Positions 16,731 through 25,995 of a stretch of DNA of 32,505 bases are shown here, piece after piece; the stretch's first letter is position 1; the number at the start of each line of letters is the position of its first letter. Position numbers and translations under genes: made by a program. Under the pieces are notes generated by a model that searched no databases, was not told where the DNA came from, and was given only the letters and a program-made list of their open reading frames with translations. The DNA is from Gammaproteobacteria bacterium (GTDB lineage Bacteria; Pseudomonadota; Gammaproteobacteria; Pseudomonadales; Pseudohongiellaceae), in contig JAPKAI010000025.1 of assembly GCA_028825335.1 (NCBI GenBank), positions 1 through 32,505 on the forward strand, given 5' to 3'.

Positions 16731-17723
16731 CTAGGGCGAACCAGCATCCTTGGGTGTTCCATCTCCATTCATGCCCTCCGCCTCATAGCGGCGCCAGCCT
16801 GCGAGTATTCCCGCGAGCCCATGATTTCCCTCATGACAGGCATACTCATAAATCGGCATGTCGGTTCGACGCATTGGCACCTTAGCTGACCAAGATACAT
16901 CCCATGTCTCAGGGTCTTCGACGGTAAAGTCATAGTCCAGTGTGTTCTCATCGACACGTGTGAACCGCTCGGTCACGCGCATGCTTGAAGATGCGCCTCG
17001 AGACGTCTGGTTGTAATAGAAATCCTGCGTGTGTACAACGAGCGTATCGCCTTCCCAATGAGCAATCGAATCACCATCCCATTTAACCTGCCGCGTGTGA
17101 TGCTCACTGTCTAGACGAATAATCCGTGCTCGGTGAATCATCTCATTTAGAATCATGATGTGATCTTCGGTCTGCACCAGCTGCATATTGTTGTTGTAGG
17201 CACCTGGCACCATGGGTGGTCCTGCACCATTACTCATCAGACAACGGTCGGCTAGCGTGCGAGCCTCCGGTCCAAGGCTTAATCTTCTATTCTCTGCAAC
17301 CACCGCACGCCTGCTCTGCCCTGCTGCGTTTGCCCGCGGTAGACGACCGTTGGACGGATCGTAGATAAGCGAGGTGCGGCGATCGGCGATCGTCTCGACA
17401 CCACGTTCATACCAGAATTCGTTATAGGAGATTACGCCCGGTGGATAGCCGGCCCCACCTACCGAATCGATGATGAGGTCGCGATTCTGACGTCGATTCT
17501 CGAAATCAGCCCATTCCTCAGCCTCTTGTGCTGTGAGTGTTGCCTTGTCCGCGAGCTCGGGCGGGCGGTTAAGAGGGGTGAGTGTGCGAAACGTGTAGGT
17601 ACCCTGTAAATCAGGATGGCCATATTCCGTGAGTGGAATTACGGATTCCTGCGCTTGTAGTACAGGGGCCAGCAACAGACTGGCAACTGCTAAAGCTAGG
17701 ATAGATGATATCTTGTGCTTCAT
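16731..17723 (-). CDS. Uncharacterised secreted protein, paralogue of the gene at 15709
   Basis: Exported protein of 330 aa with a signal peptide (ILALAVASLLLAPVLQAQ) and AGGAG about 6 bases before the ATG. It shares the whole layout with the convergent neighbour: YGHPDLQGTY, LNRPPELADK, NGRLPR, DRCLMSNGAGPPMVPGAYNN, AHWEGDTLVVHT and YEYACHEGNHGLAGILAGWR. Identity by eye is moderate, so the duplication is old or the two were acquired separately. No function can be assigned. Confidence 0.7.
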   Translation of the reverse strand: MKHKISSILALAVASLLLAPVLQAQESVIPLTEYGHPDLQGTYTFRTLTPLNRPPELADKATLTAQEAEEWADFENRRQNRDLIIDSVGGAGYPPGVISYNEFWYERGVETIADRRTSLIYDPSNGRLPRANAAGQSRRAVVAENRRLSLGPEARTLADRCLMSNGAGPPMVPGAYNNNMQLVQTEDHIMILNEMIHRARIIRLDSEHHTRQVKWDGDSIAHWEGDTLVVHTQDFYYNQTSRGASSSMRVTERFTRVDENTLDYDFTVEDPETWDVSWSAKVPMRRTDMPIYEYACHEGNHGLAGILAGWRRYEAEGMNGDGTPKDAGSP

Positions 17724-17952
17724 TGTGTCTCCTCAATCTTATTCGTTGTATTAAGAGGCCGCCGCTAAAAGCTACTCTTGTTAGCTAGAATCTCCAAGTG
17801 AAATTTTCTAGATCTCAGACTCGGCTCGCTACATAGCAATAGCGTTGATCTAAGTAAACGCCTAAGGAATTAAATAGTTACCGCCGCTTTTCTAGAATCG
17901 TTTGCATACTATTTTTTTTAAACTATGTTATTCGAAAAATCTCGAATATTAA

Positions 17953-20139
17953 TTAGTTAATAGAAGAATCCTGTATTGCTTTGAACTCTCGGCGCCTTGC
18001 ATGCAGTCTAGGTTCTGTATAGCCGCTAGGTTGGTTCACACCATCGAAAATTAGATCGCATGCTGCCTGGAAGGCAATCGAGTCTTCAAACTCGGGAGCC
18101 ATCGCCCGGTAGAGTGAGTCACTCGCATTCTGTTGATCTACAATCTGCGCCATGCGCTCTAACGTTTCTCGAACCTGCTGCGACGTACAAATATTGTGAA
18201 GCAACCAGTTTGTGATATGTTGGCTCGATATACGCAGCGTAGCTCTATCTTCCATCAACTCTATGTTATGAATGTCAGGAACTTTAGAACATCCTATTCC
18301 TTGATTCACCCAGCGTACGACGTAGCCGAGAATACTTTGGCAGTTATTGTCCAAATCTAATTGCACGGAATCAGCACTCATCGCGCTAGGGTCTTTGATA
18401 ACAGGCAAGGTAAGAATGTCATTGAGTTTCGCGACAGGACGCTGTGCAAGCTCCAGCTGACGATCGAAAACATTTACGTAATGATAGTGCATCGCGTGCA
18501 GCACTGCCGCGGTAGGCGATGGCACCCATGCCGTGTTCGCGCCTGACATCGGATGAGAGATTTTCTCATCTAACATCCTCGCCATAAGATCAGGCATCGC
18601 CCACATCCCTTTGCCGATCTGAGCCTTGCCCGACAACCCACAGGCGAGGCCTATATCTACATTGCGATCCTCATAGGCGGAAATCCAGGTTGTGGATTTC
18701 ATCTCAGCCTTTGGCACCATCACGCCAGCTTGCATGCTTGTATGTATTTCATCGCCGGTACGATCTAGGAATCCAGTATTAATAAATGCAACGCGGCTCT
18801 TCGCAGCGCGTATACATTCCTTGAGATTTACACTAGTACGTCGCTCCTCGTCCATGATGCCAATCTTCAGGGTATCAACATCCAGACCTAGAAATTCTTC
18901 TACGGCGGTGAACATGTCGCAGGTAAATTGAACCTCCGCCGGCCCATGCATTTTTGGTTTGACGATGTAAATGCTGCCCGTACGCGAATTGCAGAATTTG
19001 TTCTTCTTTTTTATATCGATTGATGCGATTGAGCTGGTGATAATAGTATCTAATATCCCTTCATAGATTTCTTCGCCGTGCTTATCGAGGATGGCGCTAT
19101 TACGCATCAGATGACCGACATTTCTTATTAGCAGCAGGCTCCTGCCGGGCAGAGTAATCGTGCCTCCCGACACATCCTGGAATTCTCGGTCGGGATTGAG
19201 AGTCCGAGTCAATTGTGAGCCTTGCTTTGCGAACGATTCCGCTAGGTCTCCACGCATTAGCCCTAACCAATTACTGTAAACCTCGACCTTGTCCCTAGCA
19301 TCTACAGCGGCAACGGAATCCTCACAATCCTGAATCGTAGTGAGCGCCGCCTCCAACACGATGTCTTTAACGCCAGCAGGATCGTTGCTGCCAATTTCAG
19401 AGTCACGATCTATTAAAATCTCAATATGCAGGCCGTTATTCACAATCAATAGAGATTCTGGTGCGCTAGCTTCGCCGCGATAACCGCGTAGTTGGTCTGA
19501 ATCTGCCAGTGTCGAAACGCCCTGATCCATTTCCACTAAAAGCTGGTCGCTGATAACTCGATATGCTGCCGCTTGGCCATGGCTGGCATTTATGAGTGGG
19601 CAGGCCTGATCGAGAAAGCCCTTTGCGAAGGCGATGACCTTTTGCCCACGTAACGGGTTATAGCCCTGAGTGCGCTCACAGCCGTCAACTCCTGCGATTA
19701 CATCTGAACCATAGATGGCGTCAAACAGACTTCCCCAACGCGCGTTCGCCGCGTTCAAGGCGAAGCGAGCATTCTTAACGGGCACCACCAGCTGCGGGCC
19801 AGCCATTGTCGCGATTTCAGGATCGACATTCTCCGTACAGATAGAAAAGTCTTCGCCCTCCTCCACCAAGTAGCCACTATCGCTTAGAAATTGCACATAG
19901 GCGATGGAATCGAAAGGTGTATCGCTATGGCTTGTATGCCACTCGTCGATTTGCGCCTGAAGCTTATCGCGCACAGCCAACAGGGCTGTATTGCGTGACG
20001 TAAACTGGTCTACTATCGACTCAAAGCCTAGCCAGAAATCTGCCTCTGCCAGCCCCAGCTCTGGCAATAGCTGCATATTGACGAAGTCCGCTAAATGCGG
20101 ATCAATCTGGAGCGTACCTTGTTGGATTTTCTGATTCAT
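17953..20139 (-). CDS. glcB: Malate synthase G
   Basis: Cytoplasmic enzyme that condenses glyoxylate with acetyl-CoA to malate in glycolate or glyoxylate use. At 728 aa it matches the single-chain G isoform (E. coli about 723). The N-terminus (DFWLGFESIVDQF), SLLLIRNVGHLMRN with Arg339, GIMDEERRTSVNL with Glu431, FINTGFLDRTGDEIHTSMQA and the MEDRATLRISSQ segment expected to hold the catalytic aspartate are all present, so it appears functional. There is no clear ribosome binding site before the ATG. Isocitrate lyase and glycolate oxidase genes are not in the window. Confidence 0.96.
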   Translation of the reverse strand: MNQKIQQGTLQIDPHLADFVNMQLLPELGLAEADFWLGFESIVDQFTSRNTALLAVRDKLQAQIDEWHTSHSDTPFDSIAYVQFLSDSGYLVEEGEDFSICTENVDPEIATMAGPQLVVPVKNARFALNAANARWGSLFDAIYGSDVIAGVDGCERTQGYNPLRGQKVIAFAKGFLDQACPLINASHGQAAAYRVISDQLLVEMDQGVSTLADSDQLRGYRGEASAPESLLIVNNGLHIEILIDRDSEIGSNDPAGVKDIVLEAALTTIQDCEDSVAAVDARDKVEVYSNWLGLMRGDLAESFAKQGSQLTRTLNPDREFQDVSGGTITLPGRSLLLIRNVGHLMRNSAILDKHGEEIYEGILDTIITSSIASIDIKKKNKFCNSRTGSIYIVKPKMHGPAEVQFTCDMFTAVEEFLGLDVDTLKIGIMDEERRTSVNLKECIRAAKSRVAFINTGFLDRTGDEIHTSMQAGVMVPKAEMKSTTWISAYEDRNVDIGLACGLSGKAQIGKGMWAMPDLMARMLDEKISHPMSGANTAWVPSPTAAVLHAMHYHYVNVFDRQLELAQRPVAKLNDILTLPVIKDPSAMSADSVQLDLDNNCQSILGYVVRWVNQGIGCSKVPDIHNIELMEDRATLRISSQHITNWLLHNICTSQQVRETLERMAQIVDQQNASDSLYRAMAPEFEDSIAFQAACDLIFDGVNQPSGYTEPRLHARRREFKAIQDSSIN

Positions 20140-20227
20140 GGGTACTGAGTGTACTAACTACAGACGGGATTTTCACCCTGAGGAATAACAGCTGTAGGGT
20201 AATTGAATATCAAGAGATCAGTTGAAA

Positions 20228-20245
20228 AGCTACCCATGGGTAGCT
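20228..20245. terminator. 18-bp perfect palindrome, probable minus-strand terminator or operator
   Basis: AGCTACCCATGGGTAGCT is exactly self-complementary. Read on the minus strand it follows the 128-aa gene stop and is followed by TTTTC, so a 7-bp stem with loop CATG plus a short T-run could terminate that gene. It also lies about 90 bases upstream of glcB, where an operator would be reasonable. Confidence 0.5.
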
Positions 20246-20266
20246 CTAGGGAAACACTACACGCTG

Positions 20267-20653
20267 CTAACATGAGGTTGCGTAGGGACCATTTTCACGG
20301 GATGCCAGTTCGGCCATACGCTTTACCGAATAATGCATCTCATCAAGCGTAGCCTGAAAACGATCTTCCACATCTTCATCCTGAGCACGCGCAACGGCGG
20401 CAGCGTTGAGTTGGCGAATAAGCTGAATGATGGAGTCTCCCTCTTGCCTGAGTTCGATATAGCGTCTTTCATTTGGAAAAACCATGCTGGACAGACCCCA
20501 GACGCCGACCTCCATTAACAAGACACCTACGAGAGCTATAGGGAGTTGCATCTGAACTGGTAGCGACGGGCTAAGTATTACCGCTGTAAATATTATTCCA
20601 ATACCAAGCCCGGTGAGACCCACGTCTGTGCTGCGCCGAATATTCCGTTTCAA
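20267..20653 (-). CDS. Small membrane protein, unknown function
   Basis: 128 aa starting at TTG with GGAG 6 bases upstream. Two hydrophobic helices (about 11-29 and 35-58) are followed by a charged helical, probably cytoplasmic tail of about 60 residues (RQEGDSIIQLIRQLNAAAVA) with possible coiled-coil character. I do not recognise the family. It is on the same strand as the esterase gene upstream (66-base gap) and may be co-transcribed with it. Confidence 0.6.
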   Translation of the reverse strand: MKRNIRRSTDVGLTGLGIGIIFTAVILSPSLPVQMQLPIALVGVLLMEVGVWGLSSMVFPNERRYIELRQEGDSIIQLIRQLNAAAVARAQDEDVEDRFQATLDEMHYSVKRMAELASRENGPYATSC

Positions 20654-20719
20654 AGTGAGCTCCCATTTTCCCTGTCATCAACTTTTGTGCCATTCACCCT
20701 CATTCCCTAGCCTTACAGA

Positions 20720-21979
20720 TTATGGATTAACCTTCAAACTGAGAGCCGCAGTATAGAACAATGACTTGTCACGATCTCTAACTACCCAATCCAATAGTGT
20801 GTTCATATCTTGTTCAACTTTACCTATAAAAAGAGGGCGGCCGTTAACAACAACGTGCACCTCTTCAGAAAAATCCACCTGTTCGGGGCTTAACAAGAGC
20901 GTGAAGGCAACGACCGACTCTGCGGTAACGGTAAAACTGTTGCCCTGCCTGCTGACAGTCATGATCCCTGGCTGTCCTTCGACGGCCAACTCTTCGATTC
21001 GCATCCAAAGATTGCGATTGTAGCGATCGCTACGGTCAGTAACCCAGCGCAGCTGGTTTGGAAATGGATCACGAGGATTGTCGAGCTTGAATTGCTCTAT
21101 CATGGGTTGTTCGTTGGGAAGCCAATTCGTATTGTGCCCCCCGTCTTCTATCGCTCTGAACACATGATCTATGTTTGCTTCTTGCAAAATACTGATGAAT
21201 GGCTCAATGGACGATACTGGATAGAGAGGGTCATTCTCTCCATTGACGATATACAGAGGCCTGCTCATCAGATTCTCGAAGTAAAGCTTATATCCAGGCC
21301 CGCTCTGTGGATTTCTGAGCACACCGGGATGTCCGATATAGGGTAAGAATGCAGCCCATTCCGTCGACTGCTTAAAGGCAAAAAAATAGGCACCGGTGCC
21401 ACCATCAGACACTCCGCTCAACGTGACACGATTGTCATCTATGTTATAGGTTTGCTTTAACTCTCTTAATATTGAAGGCAGATTGTCCGCCTGGTTCTCA
21501 AACCACCAAAATGCTGCATTCCATGCCGCTGGCACAACTACGATTCGATCTTCCTTCTTCAGTGAATCGTATCCACGCCGCCACCATTCGCCACCTGGCC
21601 GCCATTCTGGCCGACTAACCCCGCCATGCAGCATGAATTCAACAGGATAACTTCGTGTGGCGTCGTAGGTCTCAGGGATCAGATAAACGAAGGGATAACG
21701 GGTTCCATCGAAGTCGACCCTAGCGCTTTCCTGCTGCCCAAGTGCAACGTCTTGCGCAAACGCGGGCCCTGCATCTAGCCACTGATACAATGTTTCGATA
21801 TCCGGTGCTTGCGCCATGAGTTGGCGCTTGCTGCTTTCTATCTCCGCCTCGGTGCTCGCAGACCAGAAGGCAGTAACTAATTCAGAGTCATATGATTCTT
21901 GTGCCGCACAAATCTGCCCGAATGCAAACGTCGGCAAAATAACTAGAGCGGCTAGAATCTGCTTCACATGAGTTTTCAA
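20720..21979 (-). CDS. Secreted esterase-like alpha/beta hydrolase
   Basis: Exported serine hydrolase of about 419 aa. I propose the TTG at 21979, one base after the upstream stop, because it gives a signal peptide (ILAALVILPTFAFGQICAAQ) and has GGAG about 9 bases upstream; a longer frame opens at 22048 but overlaps the upstream gene. The triad is probably Ser191 (LSGVSDGGTG), Asp250 (NGENDPLYP) and His282 (EDGGHN). FMLHGGVSRPEW resembles the oxyanion region. The C-terminal about 110 residues form an additional domain of unknown role. It is tightly coupled to the metallo-beta-lactamase gene. The substrate is unknown. Confidence 0.75.
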   Translation of the reverse strand: MKTHVKQILAALVILPTFAFGQICAAQESYDSELVTAFWSASTEAEIESSKRQLMAQAPDIETLYQWLDAGPAFAQDVALGQQESARVDFDGTRYPFVYLIPETYDATRSYPVEFMLHGGVSRPEWRPGGEWWRRGYDSLKKEDRIVVVPAAWNAAFWWFENQADNLPSILRELKQTYNIDDNRVTLSGVSDGGTGAYFFAFKQSTEWAAFLPYIGHPGVLRNPQSGPGYKLYFENLMSRPLYIVNGENDPLYPVSSIEPFISILQEANIDHVFRAIEDGGHNTNWLPNEQPMIEQFKLDNPRDPFPNQLRWVTDRSDRYNRNLWMRIEELAVEGQPGIMTVSRQGNSFTVTAESVVAFTLLLSPEQVDFSEEVHVVVNGRPLFIGKVEQDMNTLLDWVVRDRDKSLFYTAALSLKVNP

Positions 21980-21980
21980 T

Positions 21981-22847
21981 TTAGAGATCTCCACCAAGTT
22001 CTGTATACAGCGCACGCAGGAATCTGTCTGGATCGCCATACTGTTCATTGTAGGCTGCTGTAGGATCTGCTCTGGCTACTTGCTCGTAGGACATGTTCCT
22101 CGCCATCAGGTCTTCAACCTGTCCCGACACATCCAACACCATATCCCGAAATCCCATAACATCTTCGCGATTGGAAACTACTCCGTGCCCCGGTAGGATC
22201 TTAGTATTCGGGCCGGCGACCCCGATTAGTCTGCCCAACGCCTCCAGCGTGCCTTTTAAGGTGCCGCCATTGTTGGTGTCGATAACCGGGAATGCTGTAG
22301 TTCGAAATACATCACCGGTATGCACTACATCGGAGTCTTTAAAATGGATAAAAGTGTCGCCATCTGTGTGCGCTGGCGGCACCGGGAATGCATAAACTTC
22401 CTCGCCATTGAGGTGAATAGTGATCGCATCACTGTAGGTGAGTACCGGCAGCGCTGCTGCCGGCGCTTGCTGCGCTAGCCTAACTCGTATTTCGTCACGT
22501 GCGAGAATCAGCACACCCATATTGCCGAGGTTTTCATTACCACCGGTGTGATCACCGTGAACATGCGTATTGATCAGGAAACGAATTTCGCCGTCAGATA
22601 GGCCACGAATGGCGGCTACAATTTTCTCAGTAAGGGGTGCGAACTGATCATCGATCATGATGATACCGTCTTCACCGATGGACAAGCCGATATTGCCTCC
22701 GCGGCCCTCTAGATAGTAGACACTGCCTGCAACATGGTGAGGAATAACTTCCACACTACTGAAGTCTTGCTGAGCAAATACGGAACTGGCTAGTGTCAAA
22801 CTTAAGAGAGATAGCACGAGTGATTTCAAGCATTGATGTCGGCGCAT
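21981..22847 (-). CDS. Secreted metallo-beta-lactamase-fold hydrolase
   Basis: 288 aa. I chose ATG 22847 (AGGAG 7 bases upstream, signal peptide LVLSLLSLTLASSVFAQQ) rather than the frame opening at 22988. The complete binuclear metal set is present: His95-x-His97-x-Asp99-His100 (THVHGDH), His160 (PAHTDGD), Asp179 (HTGDVF) and His221 (PGHG). The family includes beta-lactamases, lactonases and other hydrolases; motif spacing suggests the class-B-like secreted group, but antibiotic hydrolysis is not implied. The next gene starts one base after its stop, so both are one operon. Confidence 0.87.
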   Translation of the reverse strand: MRRHQCLKSLVLSLLSLTLASSVFAQQDFSSVEVIPHHVAGSVYYLEGRGGNIGLSIGEDGIIMIDDQFAPLTEKIVAAIRGLSDGEIRFLINTHVHGDHTGGNENLGNMGVLILARDEIRVRLAQQAPAAALPVLTYSDAITIHLNGEEVYAFPVPPAHTDGDTFIHFKDSDVVHTGDVFRTTAFPVIDTNNGGTLKGTLEALGRLIGVAGPNTKILPGHGVVSNREDVMGFRDMVLDVSGQVEDLMARNMSYEQVARADPTAAYNEQYGDPDRFLRALYTELGGDL

Positions 22848-23135
22848 GAGGAAACTCCTAGAGGGAGAGGCATTGATTGACTGGGTTGAATTGAACAATT
22901 CATCTGATGGAAGTATGAGAATAAGATCCTGAAGCCAGAATGTCCAATGACGCCCGTCCGGTTCGACCTTATTTAGATTCGAGCCCAACTAGTTTAAAGT
23001 AAACACTTCTCTTGGTTGTCTGTGACTGCAGGCGCGGCATTTATTGAGTGGTTTTACTCTATACAGCGTATAAGACGTAGCTAAAAGACAAATAGCTAAG
23101 AAAAAGAATTCAAACAGTGGGCGAACTGGAAGCAA

Positions 23136-23918
23136 ATGTTGATCAAAGTTGAGAATCTAGTGCGGAAACTAGGCCGAGGACGCAGCCCTCTCGCCACCAT
23201 TATCGCTACGCTTTGCCTGACTCTAAACGTCTCGGCATTCAGCCAAGATAGCCTGCCGCAACTTGATCTTGACCTGCCTCTACGCTTGGATTTTTCCGGA
23301 TCCTGGGAGAAGGATTTCAGGCGCAGCGACAATTGGGAAGATGAGCTAACCCGAACACTACGTATTCGCCAAGAGTCTGCGATCCGGCAGCAGTCCTCAC
23401 CCGGTTCATCGCGAAGCCGATCGACTCCGCCAATTTCCATTGGCAATCTGAACCTGCCGCGCAGTCGTGGCCGTGGAGCGAACATCGTTGATCTAGCCCG
23501 ACTGGCAGAATACATCAGTCGACAGAGCGTCCTTGATATAGTGCAGACTAGAGATGAAATTAGAATCGAGCGTCGCGGCGAGGCGGCATTAATCTGTGGT
23601 GTTGAGTATGAACGACAGCAGACATTCTCCAGCGAACACGGAGTTGAGGTGTGTGCCTGGGATGGGCAACAGCTAGTCTTTCAGATCATGCTGCCGGATG
23701 ACCTAACCATTATGCATCGCTTCACCGTGTCTTCGAATCAACAGGTACTCAATCTACTTACCCGCATCTACAGCAAGGGCGGCGAGCCATTCAACCTTAT
23801 TCAAGCGTTCAATAAATATGAGGCGCCGCGTGATGAATTTAATTGTATTCAAACCCTGAGCCGCGGCCAGGTTTGCAATCAGTCTGGCGCCGATCTATCT
23901 ACCGTGCTGGACAACTAG
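23136..23918 (+). CDS. Secreted protein of unknown function, first of a coupled pair
   Basis: 260 aa with a hydrophobic export segment (LATIIATLCLTLNVSAFSQ). A polar, Arg/Ser-rich linker (about 80-115) precedes a compact C-terminal domain beginning NIVDLARLAEYISRQSVLDI and containing DEIRIERRGEAALICGVEYE. Four cysteines lie in the second half. GGAAG precedes the ATG. The stop overlaps the next start as TAGTG, so the two products are made together and probably interact. I recognise no family. Confidence 0.6.
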   Translation: MLIKVENLVRKLGRGRSPLATIIATLCLTLNVSAFSQDSLPQLDLDLPLRLDFSGSWEKDFRRSDNWEDELTRTLRIRQESAIRQQSSPGSSRSRSTPPISIGNLNLPRSRGRGANIVDLARLAEYISRQSVLDIVQTRDEIRIERRGEAALICGVEYERQQTFSSEHGVEVCAWDGQQLVFQIMLPDDLTIMHRFTVSSNQQVLNLLTRIYSKGGEPFNLIQAFNKYEAPRDEFNCIQTLSRGQVCNQSGADLSTVLDN

Positions 23919-25120
23919 TGAGTCATACGAGAGACACATCGAGTATTCGATTTCTGACAACATTGTTCGTATTACAGCTACTGACTGCTTGCGCGCTGCC
24001 GGTGCCGGTGCCGGTGCCGGAACCACAACATGTGAAACGCCTCTTAGATCTAGTTGGCGATGTGAATCTAATTCAGGCAATACAAGCTCCATCGGCGAAC
24101 GCATTGCTAGAAATAGGTGTGCAGGTTTTCGGTACCGCACAGAAAGAAGCTGAAGAGTACGAGATAGGCGATTGGGTATTCGACGAGATCATCCGGAAGG
24201 AGACACAATTCCTTCCTCACCTTCTGAAAAACACTCTAGTTGATTCCAGACAATGGGGGGCCATAAGAGTAATTCCAGACCGTGACCCCTCTCTAGACCT
24301 AATCGTTGAAGGAGAAATTGTTCAATCAGATGGCGAGACTCTTGAACTGCAGATTCGCGCATTCGACAGCAGCGGTCGAGAATGGTTGAACAAAACCTAT
24401 GCAGATCAAAGTATTCAGGAGGAGTATCCGGAATCTACAAGGTTTACTCTGGACAATACTTTCGATGCCATAAATTTCGTCGACCCTTTTCAGGATATTT
24501 ATAATCGCATTGCCAACGATCTAGTTGCTGTGAGAACGAACCTAGGAGAACAGACACTTCGCGATCTGAATCTCGTTACTGACATGCTTTACGCAGGCGA
24601 TTTATCTCCCAGTGATTTTTCCGGTGCAGTAAAAGAGAATGAGGATGGCTTGCTGGTGATTGACAGATTGCCATCACTCGACGACCCCATGATGGCTAGA
24701 GTTGCCGATATGAAATACCGCCATCATCTTTTTATCGATACTGTAGATGAGTACTATCAAACACTCTACGAAGACATTCAGCCCGCCTATGTTCTATGGC
24801 GTCGATATTCGATTGATCAGATCACCGAGATTGAAACGTCGCAGCAGGAAGCAAGCCAGAGTGACTATGGCAGCTCGAGCGGGTTCTTATCGCTTAGCCA
24901 GCGCTATGACCGTTTCAAGTGGAGCAAGATATTTGAGAGAGAGTTTAACGACCTGGCTGCTGGCTTCAATAACGAACTTGCACCTGCCTTTCTAGAACTG
25001 AATTCTCAAGTTCATGGACTAACAGGGACAATGGAGCAGCAGTACCGGGAATGGCGTGGCATATTACGAAGGTTATTCGAGCTGGAGAACGGCGAACTAA
25101 CTACAAATGCGACTGAGTAA
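23918..25120 (+). CDS. Probable lipoprotein of unknown function
   Basis: 400 aa from GTG 23918, which overlaps the upstream stop by one base; a longer frame opens at 23843. The N-terminus is a lipoprotein signal with lipobox LLTAC, so the mature protein begins at that cysteine. It is followed by a Pro-Val run (LPVPVPVPE) encoded by a hexamer repeat. The rest is rich in acidic residues, with EGEIVQSDGETLELQIRAFD suggesting a beta domain, then long helices. I do not recognise the family. Confidence 0.6.
   Translation: MSHTRDTSSIRFLTTLFVLQLLTACALPVPVPVPEPQHVKRLLDLVGDVNLIQAIQAPSANALLEIGVQVFGTAQKEAEEYEIGDWVFDEIIRKETQFLPHLLKNTLVDSRQWGAIRVIPDRDPSLDLIVEGEIVQSDGETLELQIRAFDSSGREWLNKTYADQSIQEEYPESTRFTLDNTFDAINFVDPFQDIYNRIANDLVAVRTNLGEQTLRDLNLVTDMLYAGDLSPSDFSGAVKENEDGLLVIDRLPSLDDPMMARVADMKYRHHLFIDTVDEYYQTLYEDIQPAYVLWRRYSIDQITEIETSQQEASQSDYGSSSGFLSLSQRYDRFKWSKIFEREFNDLAAGFNNELAPAFLELNSQVHGLTGTMEQQYREWRGILRRLFELENGELTTNATE
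23998..24021 (+). repeat. Hexanucleotide tandem repeat GCCGGT
   Basis: Three exact copies plus a fourth ending in A instead of T encode the Pro-Val stretch just after the lipoprotein cysteine. Because the unit is 6 bp, slippage would change the linker length without breaking the frame. Confidence 0.8.
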
Positions 25121-25428
25121 AATTCGCATGCTGCAAGCGATCGATTGGATTGTCGCGCCACCTAGACAGCGGCTATAACTGCCCAGCAGACTATTTTTAC
25201 TACAATGGGTGCGATCATCAGAAATGCTAGGCTTTTACGTGGATCATTCTCTTGTCTTCTTCTTTTTCTCTTTGTCAGAAATCCAATATAACACTAAAAA
25301 TATTCAATCCTGTGCCGCTGCGACACTATGATGCGGCCAGCAACTTTCGACTATGTTTCGCACTAAGCTCTATTTAACTGAACGTTCTCTAGGCGTATAC
25401 TCGACTGAAAAAAGAAAAGGTGCTAACT
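25121..25428. other. Intergenic region, little visible
   Basis: 308 bases between two plus-strand genes. Apart from the candidate promoter at 25374-25401 and a pyrimidine-rich tract near 25248-25275, I see no ORF, repeat or RNA structure. Confidence 0.5.
25374..25401 (+). promoter_or_regulatory. Candidate sigma-70-type promoter
   Basis: TTAACT (25374-25379) and TATACT (25396-25401) are separated by 16 bases and lie just upstream of the gene at 25429. The -10 box is good and the -35 box is moderate. Confidence 0.4.
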
Positions 25429-25977
25429 ATGACTGATGCAGAGACCCTTCCCGAGACGGACAAAAAATCACGCAACATCCTCTTCGCCGCTGGCGGCACT
25501 TTGTTAGTTGCCCTCGTTGCCGGCTTTCTAATCTACTCATCAATTTGTCCTTGCGAGCGCACACCCGGCGGCTTTCTATTTGGAGAACGTCCGAGCGAGC
25601 CAGTGAATGATTGGTCATTTGCAAACGAGGTACCCCTCTGTCAGTTACAAATTTGGGCGGGAGTAAGGCCGCACTCAATAAACCTCAACTGCATGTCGAC
25701 TCCCCAAGGCGAACTCTATCTCAGTTGTTCAGTGTGCACGTCAAAATACTGGGCTGATAAAGTAGGAGAGGACGAAACGGGTGTAATGCGATTGAACGGC
25801 ATTGTCTATCCCGTGGTAGTTAATCGCGAGACCGACTCCGCGGCTATGGACCGCGCTTGGACTGCTCGAATTACGAAGCTACAAATTCATGGCGGCGGGC
25901 CGTCCAATCCGAAACCACCATCCGATGCACAGAGACCGGATCACTGGTGGACATTTAGGATTGTCTCCTCCAGCTAG
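25429..25977 (+). CDS. Membrane-anchored protein, distant paralogue of the gene at 28849
   Basis: 182 aa from ATG 25429 (AAGG 8 bases upstream; an in-frame GTG at 25420 is an alternative). One hydrophobic anchor (ILFAAGGTLLVALVAGFLIY) is followed by an extracytoplasmic domain containing TPGGFLFGERPSEPVNDWSF, PHSINLNC, ELYLSCSVCTSKYW and RLNGIVYPVVV. The order of elements (GGxFxxGE, NDWxF, SI/SRT, LYLS/LFVVSG, W, RIDG-Y) parallels the protein at 28849. Cysteines in SCSVCTS are extra here. The function is unknown. The gene ends at a strong terminator. Confidence 0.65.
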   Translation: MTDAETLPETDKKSRNILFAAGGTLLVALVAGFLIYSSICPCERTPGGFLFGERPSEPVNDWSFANEVPLCQLQIWAGVRPHSINLNCMSTPQGELYLSCSVCTSKYWADKVGEDETGVMRLNGIVYPVVVNRETDSAAMDRAWTARITKLQIHGGGPSNPKPPSDAQRPDHWWTFRIVSSS

Positions 25978-25995
25978 CCCTCAAATTCAGCTCCT

